Positions 1-8,580 of a stretch of 64,000 bases of DNA are shown here, piece by piece. Position 1 is the stretch's first letter. Each line of letters opens with the position of its first letter. Made by a program: the position numbers and the translations under genes. The notes below the pieces were generated by a model. It saw only the letters and a list, made by a program, of their open reading frames with translations. It was not told where the DNA came from and ran no database searches. The DNA is from JAWKWH01 sp963669455 (GTDB lineage: Bacteria; Pseudomonadota; Alphaproteobacteria; Rhizobiales; Rhizobiaceae), in NCBI GenBank assembly GCA_963669455.1, contig OY770026.1:3286001-3350000 (forward strand), read 5' to 3'.

Positions 1-146
1 TACGGCGAAGTAACTCCGCCAGCCAGCAAATGAGGTGGCTTCGCTGGTTAGTTTCTTAATGTCATTGTCGGTTGAAACCCGCATTACACATCTCTCTTAC
101 ATTCCTGCCAGCAAAAGGCGCGCGCCGACAGGCAGCGTGCTCGTTG
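1..146. other. Intergenic edge, no gene seen
   Basis: No reading frame here looks coding: the short open frames on both strands have no start context or recognisable protein. It is the sequence outside the first repeat copy, and whatever gene precedes it lies beyond the window. Confidence 0.5.
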
Positions 147-254
147 CTAGGGCGTTTTGCGGTTACTTGGGACCGCAACAACGCCTTTGTTCGCTTGGAA
201 CTATTGAAGCACTTTTCGCACATGTGATTCTGTTTGGGCGAAAAATGCCCTAAT
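147..254 (+). repeat. MITE-like dispersed repeat, copy A
   Basis: About 105 bp that recur in inverted orientation at 6561-6659 and in the same orientation at 7878-7980. The shared core includes CTTGGAACTATTGAAGCA and TGTTTGGGCGAAAAATGC. The two ends resemble each other as imperfect inverted repeats (TAGGGCGTTTTGCGG at the left, the complement of CGAAAAATGCCCTA at the right). An internal hairpin, GCGGT/ACCGC, keeps its stem in copy B while the loop differs. It carries no coding frame. Copies A and B bracket the heme-copper reductase block. A small non-autonomous transposable element is the best guess; a structured repeat of the REP type is the alternative. Confidence 0.75.
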
Positions 255-316
255 AGTGAAAAATCAGGGCGTCGGTCCGGGGCCAAACAAGGGCCCCGGA
301 GTTTTTCAGGCGGCCG

Positions 317-1846
317 TTATTCCGCGGGAGCAGGGGCTGCAACCTCTGCCAGATCCCGCGACTTGCGGAAACATGCGGCAAGCAGGAAGAACGAGATAGC
401 CAGCATGATCCCAAACAGCAGGATCAGATAGCCATACATCATCCAGCCTTCCTGATTCCAGGCTGCAAACCTGCGTGGCATGCCCGCAGCGCCGGCTGCC
501 AGGAACGTCCAGTCCAGACCCATTGCGGCAATGGTGAACAGCGTCACGAACCAATTTCCAAGCCGGATATTGATCTGTCTGCCGGTCATCACGGGATAGT
601 GGTGCATGAACACCCCGATCCACATAAACGCCATGGCGATGAGAACCGCCATCGTATGGCCGGATTGCCACATGGTGCCATGAAGCTGGAACGACCAGGC
701 GACGTTTGACGTGACGATCGCGCTGACGCCGTCCATGATGTAGAGCGTAAAGCCCATCAACACCGCCAAAATGCCCGGTTCCATCCGAACGCCGTGCTTC
801 CAGATAGTGGCGCTGACCGTGAAGATGGTCAAAGCACCACCCAAGCCTGTTGCCCAGCTCATAATGTTCCCGTGGTAAGACAGTGCTGCGGGAAGCGCCG
901 GGAACATGGTGAAGAAGTGATGGAAGAATGATGTTACCGACGTCAGCAACAATACCCAAAGCGCAAGGTTTGCAATCTTTTCGCTGTAGAGCTTGCGGGT
1001 TCCATCGGCAAGGTAAAGTGGCAGCGTCGCATAGATTGCGCTGACCACCATGATCGCCATGGCTTCCATCAAATTGTGGGCGAAGATATAGAACACGAAC
1101 TGGAAGACCAGCGGGTCCACGGCCCAGCCTATCCATGACATCGGCAAAATACCGTACAGGGCCAGCAGTACCGCACTTGCCGTCACGATCAACGGCATTC
1201 CCATGATCAGGAGAACAAATGCCGCCATGGCCATGCCCAGCATGCCCGGATCGCGCAGGGTGCGCGGCGAAAGAACCAGATCTTCACGCTGCTTGTCGAA
1301 AAACAGCATTTTGATCACCATGGCCGGGTAGAGGAGAATTACCGAGATCAAAACACCTGCGATACCGGTGAAGCCGACAATGACGTGCCACATGTCCCAT
1401 TGCCCGGTTTCGACCCCGACAATCGGCAATGGAAACATCACCGCATAGCTGATCTTCAGGCCCGACAGGACAGCGACTGACAACAGGGCGCCACCGACAT
1501 TCATGCACCAGAAAAACGCTGCGGGGAAAAATCCGGTTACCGGTGCTCCCACGCAGCCACCGGCGCGGTGAATACCGACCGCCACCATCAACTGAAACAT
1601 GAACGGAAAGGCCATCGCCGCGCCATGAGCCGTGATCGCGGTGTAGAAAATACTGCTGTCCATATCAAATATCTGCGTCACAGGCATCGTAATGCCCAGC
1701 AGAATGGCGATTGTCAGCCAGATGAATGATGCCATCATCATCAGGGCCGGCCAGGCATTGATCTCTTCAAGACCTGTGCTTTTGTCTATTTTGAACATTC
1801 GACCGAATATCGGCGTCCGTTCAACTAATGTCGTTGCGAACTGCAT
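317..1846 (-). CDS. Heme-copper reductase subunit I, probable NO-reductase-like (sNOR-type) catalytic subunit
   Basis: Integral membrane core subunit of about 509 residues with twelve or more hydrophobic segments, aligning by eye best with B-family (ba3-like) oxidases. His74 (TAHGAAMAF) is the first low-spin haem ligand. His257 (FAHNLMEAM), His309 and His310 (SFFHHFF) are the metal-B ligands, and His397 (SGHTMAVL) binds the high-spin haem. Two positions are odd. The residue four after His257 is Glu261, where oxidases carry the cross-linked Tyr (HPxVY) and nitric oxide reductases carry Glu. The second low-spin haem ligand, usually His two residues after the high-spin ligand, is Met399. The start at 1846 has a GGGAGG site; a longer frame from 1894 would overlap subunit II. 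I infer NO reduction, but an unusual oxidase cannot be excluded. Confidence 0.85.
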   Translation of the reverse strand: MQFATTLVERTPIFGRMFKIDKSTGLEEINAWPALMMMASFIWLTIAILLGITMPVTQIFDMDSSIFYTAITAHGAAMAFPFMFQLMVAVGIHRAGGCVGAPVTGFFPAAFFWCMNVGGALLSVAVLSGLKISYAVMFPLPIVGVETGQWDMWHVIVGFTGIAGVLISVILLYPAMVIKMLFFDKQREDLVLSPRTLRDPGMLGMAMAAFVLLIMGMPLIVTASAVLLALYGILPMSWIGWAVDPLVFQFVFYIFAHNLMEAMAIMVVSAIYATLPLYLADGTRKLYSEKIANLALWVLLLTSVTSFFHHFFTMFPALPAALSYHGNIMSWATGLGGALTIFTVSATIWKHGVRMEPGILAVLMGFTLYIMDGVSAIVTSNVAWSFQLHGTMWQSGHTMAVLIAMAFMWIGVFMHHYPVMTGRQINIRLGNWFVTLFTIAAMGLDWTFLAAGAAGMPRRFAAWNQEGWMMYGYLILLFGIMLAISFFLLAACFRKSRDLAEVAAPAPAE

Positions 1847-1859
1847 AACCAGTCCCTCC

Positions 1860-2426
1860 CTAGCTGGATGCCTGGGTGACGATAATTTCGTCACTCATGT
1901 CGTGATGAGCCGCGCCGCAATATTCAAGGCAGCGGATCTTGTAAGTACCAGGTTCCTTGAATACGTGAATCAGCGAAGACGGCTTGACACCGGGCACGAG
2001 CATCATCGTGAAAATGACGTGACCCTTTGGATGATAAATCGCAAAACCATGAACGGTATCAACGGCATTGGCATTGAACCGCACCGCCTCCCCGGCAATG
2101 AATTCCTGTTCGGATAATTCATAGCTCCACGATTCGGCCGTGACGCTGACATCGGTGATGTTTTGTTGTGTCGCGGCGGCCTTGGCCGTGTAAACCGCCG
2201 GAAAGTACTGAATACTTGCCAGATTAACGATCAAAAACAGGGCAATCACCAAGACCATCCAACCGTTTTTTGCTCTGGAAATGCCGACATCGGATACCTG
2301 GTCCAACTGCATGTTTGGTCGCGATCGGCGGTAGACGATATAAAAAAATCCGAGCATGAATGGTATTTGGAACATCAGCAGTATGCTGAATGCTCCCCAA
2401 CCGGTCTGGTAGATGAAGTCTTGCAT
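1860..2426 (-). CDS. Heme-copper reductase subunit II with CuA domain
   Basis: A 188-residue electron-entry subunit. Two transmembrane segments (about residues 12-32 and 55-75) are followed by a periplasmic cupredoxin domain. CuA ligands are complete: His126 (DTVHGFAIY), then Cys166, Glu168, Cys170, His174 and Met177 in CLEYCGAAHHDM. It is short for a CuA subunit, as in B-family oxidases and sNOR-type NO reductases. The CuA site implies a soluble cytochrome c or cupredoxin donor. The start at 2426 has an AGGAGG site. It is first in a two-gene operon, 13 bp before subunit I, behind two tandem operator-like palindromes. Confidence 0.9.
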   Translation of the reverse strand: MQDFIYQTGWGAFSILLMFQIPFMLGFFYIVYRRSRPNMQLDQVSDVGISRAKNGWMVLVIALFLIVNLASIQYFPAVYTAKAAATQQNITDVSVTAESWSYELSEQEFIAGEAVRFNANAVDTVHGFAIYHPKGHVIFTMMLVPGVKPSSLIHVFKEPGTYKIRCLEYCGAAHHDMSDEIIVTQASS

Positions 2427-2438
2427 GCTAGTGCCTCC

Positions 2439-2522
2439 TATCTCATCCGCACAAGAATTTGTGCTTCTGATCTCCCCAAATATCTCATCCGCACAATAGT
2501 TTGTGCTTCCGATCTCCCTAAA
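2439..2522. promoter_or_regulatory. Tandem 42-bp repeats with palindromic operators
   Basis: Two adjacent 42-bp direct repeats, 2439-2480 and 2481-2522, differ at only four positions. Each carries a palindrome with arms GCACAA/TTGTGC around four bases (2449-2464 and 2491-2506). The 42-bp period equals four helical turns, so two bound proteins would lie on one face of the DNA. They sit between the IclR gene and the reductase operon, just upstream of the subunit II ribosome site. The IclR protein is the obvious candidate ligand (inference). Confidence 0.7.
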
Positions 2523-2544
2523 GGCGCGCTGTCTGGCCTCCTGC

Positions 2545-3321
2545 TTAAATTCCTTCTATCGCTGCGGGTTTTGCAACCATGTGGCTGCCAAAACCTGCGA
2601 TCGCATTTTCGACATGTGTCATCAGTCCGTTTACCGCGGCCTGAATTCCCATTTTGTGCACATGCGCGGTTGCAGCCACGATGCCGACGCTGCACAACAC
2701 GCCAGCACGGCCCAGGATGGCCGGTACGGCAATGCTGGTTATGCCGACTTCCATTTCCTCGTCACAAAGGGCATATCCCCGCTGCCTCGTTGCACGTAAC
2801 TCCTCCAGAATCTCGTCTCTACCGGTCAGCGTCTTGTCGGTAAAAGGTATGCTGTCCGAGCCAAGCATCTCATCGACTTCATCATCTGGCAGATATGCCA
2901 ATATCGCCCGCGATGCCGAACAGGCGTGCACGGGGCGGACATTCAATCCCGGATGGATGTGCGCGATGGTATTGTCGGTCGGGGTGACGGCATGAACTGT
3001 TTCGACCTGCCTGCCCTTCAGCCGGCCAAGAAAAGTAGTCGCCATCGCCTCATTGGCCAGGCTGATCATTTGGTCCCTGAATCCGGCAACTACCTGATCA
3101 CTACTCGCGCCGTTTATGATTGTTCTGAGAAAGCGGTCACTTATTTGATATTTCTTAGAGGTGCCCAATCGTTGAAGAACACCTTCGTTTTCCAGCATTG
3201 TGAACAATCGATACACGGTTGCTTGCGGCAAATTCAGTTGCCGGCAAGTATCGCCAACACCAACCGGTTGATTTCGGCTGGCGATAAAATCGATAATGAG
3301 CAACACCCTCCGAACTAACAT
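2545..3321 (-). CDS. IclR-family transcriptional regulator
   Basis: A 258-residue regulator. The N-terminal winged helix-turn-helix (about 15-60, with LPQATVYRLFTMLENEGVL) is followed by the IclR effector domain (about 75-240, with the family motif SIAVPAI). It ends about 120 bp before the reductase operon on the same strand and is divergent from the copper ATPase, so it can reach both promoters. Effectors of this family are usually small acids; nothing here identifies the ligand. The start at 3321 has only a weak ribosome site. Confidence 0.9.
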   Translation of the reverse strand: MLVRRVLLIIDFIASRNQPVGVGDTCRQLNLPQATVYRLFTMLENEGVLQRLGTSKKYQISDRFLRTIINGASSDQVVAGFRDQMISLANEAMATTFLGRLKGRQVETVHAVTPTDNTIAHIHPGLNVRPVHACSASRAILAYLPDDEVDEMLGSDSIPFTDKTLTGRDEILEELRATRQRGYALCDEEMEVGITSIAVPAILGRAGVLCSVGIVAATAHVHKMGIQAAVNGLMTHVENAIAGFGSHMVAKPAAIEGI

Positions 3322-3343
3322 TTTCCCATCTCATAAAAAGGGT

Positions 3344-3396
3344 TCTCAAGTAGAGATAATACTACTAAGGTCTCAAGTCAAACGCTAAGCTTGAGA
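3344..3396. promoter_or_regulatory. Divergent promoter region with TCTCAAG repeats
   Basis: The gap between the IclR gene and the copper ATPase holds TCTCAAG at 3344-3350 and 3371-3377 and its complement CTTGAGA at 3390-3396. The last two form an inverted repeat with a 12-base spacer. The motif differs from the GCACAA palindromes upstream of the reductase, so a second regulator or a different binding mode is implied. Confidence 0.4.
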
Positions 3397-3403
3397 GTCT
3401 TTC

Positions 3404-5788
3404 GTGGATATTTCTGGTTGCAAACTTTGTGGCCTAACCGTTCCATCTCCACCGGTGGAAGATGGCGGGCATGCGTTTTGCTGTATCGGCTGCCGGGAAG
3501 TGTACAGACAATTCGGCGAAGAAATCCTCTTAAACCGGCCGGCAAAGCCTGAGTCTAAGCCCGTTCCAGCGGAGGGAGTGGAGGCTTTTCTGCGCATTGA
3601 GGGCATGCATTGCTCCTCCTGCGAAATCCTGATCGAACGCCTGGCAGAAAGGATCGACGGCATCGTGTCGGTCTCGACCAGCTACGCCACGTCGATGGCA
3701 AGAGTGGTCTACGACCCCGAGCTTGTGGATAATTCTGATCTACCGGGTCTTTTGAGCATGTATGGCTATACCGCCCAGCTTCGCTCGCAGACGACTGATT
3801 CCGACAGTTATCGCCGGTCGCTGCTGCGGGCCATCGCCGTCACATCGCTGGCGTCGGTGATCATGATGTTCTACCTCGCCTTCTACTACCCGACCCATCT
3901 GGGGCTGGTCGGCTATGAAGATCTCGAACCGGTCAGGTTTATTGCCTTCACGGCCGTGCCGAGACTGATTTTTGTGCTGACGACGGTGCTCCTCATCTAC
4001 GGTGCAGCGCCGATATTCCGGCGGGCCTGGATAGGGTTGAAGGCGCGCGCGCTCAATATGGACAATCTGTTGGCAGTGGCAATCGTTGCCGCCTACGCAT
4101 ACAGCACGGTGCAATTGTTCGCCGGGTCGCTCGATCTTTATTTCGACGTGTCTGCGACCATCGTCGCGGTGGTGACCATCGGGCGTTTCTTTGAACGCAA
4201 CGCGCGTGATGAAGCCACATTTGCGCTGACACAGATCATGGATGCGGTGGTGCCCGATGCGCGGGTTCTGGAAAACGGCCGTTTCGTCCAGCGCGGCGTT
4301 GAGGAGGTTCGGCCCGGCGACCGGATCGTCGTCTGGCCCGGCGAACCGATCCCTGTGAATGGCAAGATCATCAAGGGCAAGGTGGCCATCGATGAATCGC
4401 TGATGACGGGCGAGCCATTCCCGGTGGCCCGCGGGCCCGGCGAACAGGTCTTCGGTGGCGCCGTCGTTGTTGAAGGCGAACTGGAAATCAGGGTCGGTGC
4501 CAAGGTTGAAAGCCAGCTGGACAATCTCGCCAGAGTGCTGTGGAAAGTGCAAAGCTCGATTGCAGGTGCGCGCGGATTTGCCGACCGGATCGCCAGATTT
4601 TTCGTACCCGCGGTGCTGGTGCTGGCCGTTGCGATATCAGGTGCGATGATCCTTGGCGGCCAACCGGCGAATATTGCGCTGTTGACCGGATTGGCGACGC
4701 TGATCGTGTCCTGCCCGTGCACCTTCGGCCTTGCCATACCGATGGCCTCGGCCGTCGCTGTTAGCAACGGGCTGAAGAAGGGGGTCATTTTTTCCAGTGC
4801 CGACGTTTTCGACAAGGCGGCAAAAATCGACATCGTCGCACTCGACAAAACGGGGATATTGTCGACTGGCGAAATGACGGTGACCAGGACGTTCGGCGCC
4901 ACTGAAGCGGTTGCCTACGCGGCGGCGGTCGAACGCCGCTCGGCGCACCCGATTGCACGTGCCATTTCCAGGCTGAGTGATGAACATCATGCTGAAGAAC
5001 TCGTCATTCACGCCGGCCGGGGAGCCACGGGTGTGGTGGACGGTCATCGGGTTGCGGTGGGCTCGCGAACCATGTTTGCAACGTTAGGCTGGGAAATATC
5101 CGAGGACATTTCGCAGTTTGAACAGAGCGTGGAACCGGGCGAAGGTGTGGTTTCCTTTGTCGGCTGGAACGGAAAGGCTGAAGGTGCCATCGTCACCCAC
5201 GATCAGTCCAGGAAGGAATGGCGCGATGTCGTCAACCGGTTGCGCAAACGGGTGCGCGTCGTGCTGCTTACCGGTGCCGAAAAACCCGGCGGTTATGAAG
5301 AGGAATTCGACGAGGTCTATGCCGGCGTACCGCCTGAGGCGAAGGCGGCGGTCATACACCAACTGCGCTCTAAGGGGACGGTGGTGATGATCGGCGATGG
5401 CAGCAATGACGCGCCGGGGCTTGCGGCGGCCGATCTGGGCATCGCGTTTGGTGCACCAACCGCGCTTGCAACCGATGCCGCCGATGTCATCATCCCGGGA
5501 AACCGGCTGGAATGGATATTCGATGCGTTCGATCTGATTGCCACCACCAGGCGCAGGATTCGCCAGAATCTCGGCTGGGCACTCCTATATAATGCAATCG
5601 CGATACCGCTGGCGCTGACCGGGACTCTCAATCCGCTGTTTGCCGCACTTGCCATGGCATCGAGCAGCCTTCTGGTGATCTGGAATTCCTCCAGGCCGGT
5701 TGGCAACAGTGAAGCGCCCGGTCTGGCCCAAACTGCATTGCGCACCGATTTGCAGGCGTTGGCGCGCGCGCAAATGGACCCGCAGTAA
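3404..5788 (+). CDS. FixI/CcoI-like copper-transporting P1B ATPase
   Basis: A 794-residue P1B-type ATPase. The N-terminal cysteine-rich domain (CKLC and CCIGC, residues 6-30) is typical of FixI/CcoI. It is followed by an HMA metal-binding domain with GMHCSSC (about 67-73), eight membrane segments with the CPC ion motif at Cys437-Cys439, the phosphorylation site DKTG at Asp481 and the hinge motif GDGSNDAP near 665. FixI-type pumps export copper to build the metal centre of heme-copper enzymes, which fits its place beside a CuA/CuB enzyme. DKTG is followed by IL rather than the common TLT. The start is GTG without a clear ribosome site; no other in-frame start lies close by. It is followed after 12 bp by the TauE/UreH-like gene. 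Confidence 0.92.
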   Translation: MDISGCKLCGLTVPSPPVEDGGHAFCCIGCREVYRQFGEEILLNRPAKPESKPVPAEGVEAFLRIEGMHCSSCEILIERLAERIDGIVSVSTSYATSMARVVYDPELVDNSDLPGLLSMYGYTAQLRSQTTDSDSYRRSLLRAIAVTSLASVIMMFYLAFYYPTHLGLVGYEDLEPVRFIAFTAVPRLIFVLTTVLLIYGAAPIFRRAWIGLKARALNMDNLLAVAIVAAYAYSTVQLFAGSLDLYFDVSATIVAVVTIGRFFERNARDEATFALTQIMDAVVPDARVLENGRFVQRGVEEVRPGDRIVVWPGEPIPVNGKIIKGKVAIDESLMTGEPFPVARGPGEQVFGGAVVVEGELEIRVGAKVESQLDNLARVLWKVQSSIAGARGFADRIARFFVPAVLVLAVAISGAMILGGQPANIALLTGLATLIVSCPCTFGLAIPMASAVAVSNGLKKGVIFSSADVFDKAAKIDIVALDKTGILSTGEMTVTRTFGATEAVAYAAAVERRSAHPIARAISRLSDEHHAEELVIHAGRGATGVVDGHRVAVGSRTMFATLGWEISEDISQFEQSVEPGEGVVSFVGWNGKAEGAIVTHDQSRKEWRDVVNRLRKRVRVVLLTGAEKPGGYEEEFDEVYAGVPPEAKAAVIHQLRSKGTVVMIGDGSNDAPGLAAADLGIAFGAPTALATDAADVIIPGNRLEWIFDAFDLIATTRRRIRQNLGWALLYNAIAIPLALTGTLNPLFAALAMASSSLLVIWNSSRPVGNSEAPGLAQTALRTDLQALARAQMDPQ

Positions 5789-5800
5789 AGGGCAATAATC

Positions 5801-6598
5801 ATGGAGTTTTCTTATCTGGCCGCGTTTATGATCGGGTTGTTAGGCTCGACCCATTGTCTTGGCATGTGTGGCGGTATCGTCAGCGCGCTCAATCTGGAAG
5901 ACCGGCAAAAGCCCCGTTCGGCCACCTCCATCCTGCAATCCAATCTGAGTTATAATGCCGGGCGGATAACCTCCTATGCGATTGCTGGGGCTATTGCCGG
6001 GCTTTTAGGGGCTCTGGTGTCGCAATCGGCGCTTGGTGTGATCGCGCCGATCGGGCGGCTGCTTGCCGGTATCATTATGATCCTGCTCGGCCTTTATCTG
6101 TCCGGCTGGACGCGGCTGCTGGCGCCGCTTGAAAAGGCCGGATATCACCTTTGGAAACGGATCGAGCCGCATGGCAGGCGGTTCATTCCCGCCAGAACTG
6201 CCCCGCAGGCCTTTGGCCTCGGGCTGGTATGGGGCTGGCTGCCATGCGGGCTGGTCTACTCGGCGCTGGCGATGGCTGCCGTATCCGCCTCGCCGGCCGG
6301 CGGGGCGCTCACCATGCTGGCGTTCGGGGCTGGAACGCTGCCGATGCTGATGGCGATGGGCGGCGCTGCAAAACTGCTCTACCGGCTGGCGCGCAACCCT
6401 ATTGCAAGGCGGGCAACGGGCGCGGCCATGATGCTGTTTGGCGCCTATATCTGTTTTGTTGCCCTCACCTCCGGCTCGCATCACGAGCACATGAATAGCA
6501 ACCACACCGCGATTTCGCCGGCAATCCAGCTGGACACCTCTAAAATGGACTTGTCACGGTTTAGGGCATTTTTCGCCCAAACAGAATTATATGTGTGA
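5801..6598 (+). CDS. Sulfite exporter TauE/SafE-like (UreH_2) membrane protein
   Basis: A polytopic membrane protein of 265 residues with the paired half-motifs of the UreH_2/DsbD-like fold: STHCLGMCGGI near residues 17-27 and GWLPCGLVYSAL near 146-157. Relatives next to cbb3 oxidase assembly genes are linked to copper handling or cytochrome maturation, so I infer a helper role for the neighbouring reductase. The last 12 or so residues (FRAFFAQTELYV) are encoded by repeat copy B. The natural C-terminus has therefore probably been replaced by the repeat insertion, beyond the last membrane segment. Confidence 0.85.
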   Translation: MEFSYLAAFMIGLLGSTHCLGMCGGIVSALNLEDRQKPRSATSILQSNLSYNAGRITSYAIAGAIAGLLGALVSQSALGVIAPIGRLLAGIIMILLGLYLSGWTRLLAPLEKAGYHLWKRIEPHGRRFIPARTAPQAFGLGLVWGWLPCGLVYSALAMAAVSASPAGGALTMLAFGAGTLPMLMAMGGAAKLLYRLARNPIARRATGAAMMLFGAYICFVALTSGSHHEHMNSNHTAISPAIQLDTSKMDLSRFRAFFAQTELYV

Positions 6599-6659
6599 AA
6601 AATGCTTCAATAGTTCCAAGCGGATACACGCGGTTTAAAGGAACCGCAAAACGCTTTGG
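6561..6659 (-). repeat. MITE-like dispersed repeat, copy B
   Basis: Inverted copy of the 147-254 repeat, sharing the TTTTTCGCCCAAACAGAAT end and CTTCAATAGTTCCAAG core. The hairpin GCGGTTT/GGAACCGC is retained with a different loop. It supplies the last codons and stop of the preceding gene. Copies A and B face each other across the reductase block. Confidence 0.75.
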
Positions 6660-6996
6660 TTCCGTATCTGGTTTTCGTTTAAACTGATATTCGTTCGAAT
6701 TTGATGGGTGAATTACCTCCAATTGCTTGCTGCACCCGGTTGTCAACCATTGCCCGGCAGGAAAGCAAAGCGCCGCCGGGAGGGGGACCAGGACACAAAT
6801 ACCCTGCGCTCAAACGCAACCATTTAAACAAGACACGCTCTGGACATCATCAACGAGGCACTTGGTAAAGCGCATCAAGATACTCGAGCGCGACGTCACC
6901 AGGTTCGATTTACACTATTCCAAATTTATCAATAGTATCGATGTTACTTAACACTGAATTTCTTCACTTCCTATTTTAGCCATCAAAATCAATATC
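6660..6996. other. Intergenic, nothing recognised
   Basis: About 340 bp between repeat copy B and the end of the next leftward gene. A 74-codon frame at 6727-6951 (+) lacks protein-like character and a ribosome site, so I do not call it. The region is A+T-richer than the copper block. Confidence 0.4.
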
Positions 6997-7836
6997 TTAT
7001 AACCAAACCATTGTAGATAATTTGGATTGCGCCGCTCCAGGGCCATTGGTGACGTTGTGATAAAGTTTCAAAAGCGCCAGATATTTTGTTGAGTGTCCTG
7101 ATTTAGGTATTGGAGTACGCGCAATATTATTAGACGCAGTTCCTGGTCTTGGATTCAGCTCCGTCCGTGAACCAACCAGCGGCCATCGCGTATCTTCAAA
7201 CACAGAGACCTGTAGAGATTGATTTCTAAAAAAGATCCTGTTTGCAATGCTGTTATTTTTCCATTCCCAAAGTTCAGTAAGTACACTTACCGCAATGGTT
7301 GTGTGCCAGCCTTGGTTGGGGTGTAAGAATTGCCAGTCCAGCTTGGTAATCATCCCCCAACTAAAATATGCATCACCGCCCGCCCCATCTTGATCATTGA
7401 TTATACTCCCAATAGAAGCCTCTGCTTCATCGGCACCTGAACTGCGATCATGGCAAGTTCTTATTAGGATTTCACCTTTTTGTTTGTCGGCGGTTTGTAC
7501 AGGATTTGAGCCATTCCAGCACTTTGCAGCGCCTTGTTTGAGTGAGGAGTAATCATATGGTGGACTAAGATAATAGGCCGTGCGGCCAAGGGGAGGCACA
7601 AAAAAGGGAAACGGCGGCGTAACTGGCTTTGGAAAAAATACTGGGTCTACATTATTATTTTCAGTAAATTCTGACTCTATCTCAGAATCCATGGCATTAC
7701 CATTTATCGGTGTAAATCCTTGTTTTTGATCTCTTAGTCCGCTCAATATTTGTTCTTCTTTTTGAACATTGACCTGATCAATAAATTCTTGATCTTCTGG
7801 TTTCAGTTCGGCTTCTGAAAACAAAGTTACAGGCAT
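6997..7836 (-). CDS. Hypothetical protein of unknown function
   Basis: A 279-residue protein I do not recognise. The start at 7836 has a good GGAG site. The first 70 residues are charged and Glu/Asp/Asn-rich and look disordered. A proline-rich stretch (FFPKPVTPPFPFFVPP, about 66-81) leads into a Trp/Tyr-rich globular part. There is no signal peptide or membrane helix. Codon use is A+T-richer than both flanks, and the gene is alone between two copies of the mobile repeat, so recent acquisition is plausible. Confidence 0.55.
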   Translation of the reverse strand: MPVTLFSEAELKPEDQEFIDQVNVQKEEQILSGLRDQKQGFTPINGNAMDSEIESEFTENNNVDPVFFPKPVTPPFPFFVPPLGRTAYYLSPPYDYSSLKQGAAKCWNGSNPVQTADKQKGEILIRTCHDRSSGADEAEASIGSIINDQDGAGGDAYFSWGMITKLDWQFLHPNQGWHTTIAVSVLTELWEWKNNSIANRIFFRNQSLQVSVFEDTRWPLVGSRTELNPRPGTASNNIARTPIPKSGHSTKYLALLKLYHNVTNGPGAAQSKLSTMVWL

Positions 7837-7877
7837 TTGAAATCTCCAATCAATTTTTGACGTGGCTGCAGCCTAAA

Positions 7878-7980
7878 CTAGGGCGTTTTGAGGTTTCTTT
7901 GACCGCAACAACGCCTGTATCCGCTTGGAACTATTGAAGCATTTTTCGCACATATGATTCTGTTTGGGCGAAAAATGCTC
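7878..7980 (+). repeat. MITE-like dispersed repeat, copy C
   Basis: Third copy of the 147-254 repeat, in the same orientation as copy A, sharing CCGCAACAACGCCT, CTTGGAACTATTGAAGCA and TGTTTGGGCGAAAAATGC. One arm of the internal hairpin has mutated. It lies just upstream of the orphan gene at 6997-7836, so that gene sits between copies B and C. Confidence 0.75.
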
Positions 7981-8525
7981 CAGATCTTACAACTTCATGC
8001 AGACTCGCGACTTATATTGTTAATCAATGCTCACAATATCTTTCTAATCAACAGGTTTAGTTGATTCATGCTGAAATGTTAATGCTCTTTGAAATTAAAG
8101 GTGTTCACTAGTAGAATTTTCTTCGCATAAGACCTGAGGAGATTTCGAATGAAGAATAGACAACATACCGGTGAGCAGATTATGGTTATTTTGCATGCTG
8201 CATAAAAAGATTTTTAAAGTCCAGAAAAGGAATTTTCTCGTTTTGTGAGAGATGATTGTCAGAACAATCAACATTCTGCTCGATCGCAGAGATTATTTTC
8301 CGCAACCATCCTTGGAGTACAGAGAATTTTTCAGCAAGCTGTAAGATGAAGAGACCTGCTCCCAATTGCTCCAAGACATCGGGAAAACGCTGCCGGCAAT
8401 CCAGCTTCAGCAAGAAGCATGGATCTGAGGTTGGGGGCATAGGTATCCCACCTTCCCCCTTTTAGAGGATTTGTGTGACGCCTGGCCCCGGCCGATGAAA
8501 TATCCGATCACCTTCTTGCATCAGA
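7981..8525. other. Intergenic debris with possible IS3 OrfA start
   Basis: Degraded A+T-rich sequence. At 8149-8205 an 18-codon frame with a strong GAGGAG site reads MKNRQHTGEQIMVILHAA and then stops. This resembles the first residues of IS3-type OrfA proteins (M-K-x-x-x-[FY]-T-x-E-Q-I), so it may be a transposase remnant. Overlapping frames at 8186-8440 (-) and 8256-8465 (+) match nothing I know and are not called. Confidence 0.3.
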
Positions 8526-8558
8526 TTTCGTTATTTGCGAAAAACGAAAATATCGAAA
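8526..8558. promoter_or_regulatory. Candidate DeoR operator, CGAAA half-sites
   Basis: TTTCG at 8526 is followed by three CGAAA half-sites at 8538, 8545 and 8554, directly upstream of the DeoR gene. Repeated TTTCG/CGAAA half-sites are typical of DeoR/GlpR-family operators. The position suggests autoregulation (inference). Confidence 0.5.
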
Positions 8559-8580
8559 TGAGGCAGACAGACGGCGCACA

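Noticed and set aside
317..1846. Ordinary cytochrome c oxidase subunit I
   Set aside because: The cross-linked Tyr is missing and Glu is in its place.
8186..8465. Opposed 69- and 84-codon frames
   Set aside because: No ribosome site or known family; likely debris.
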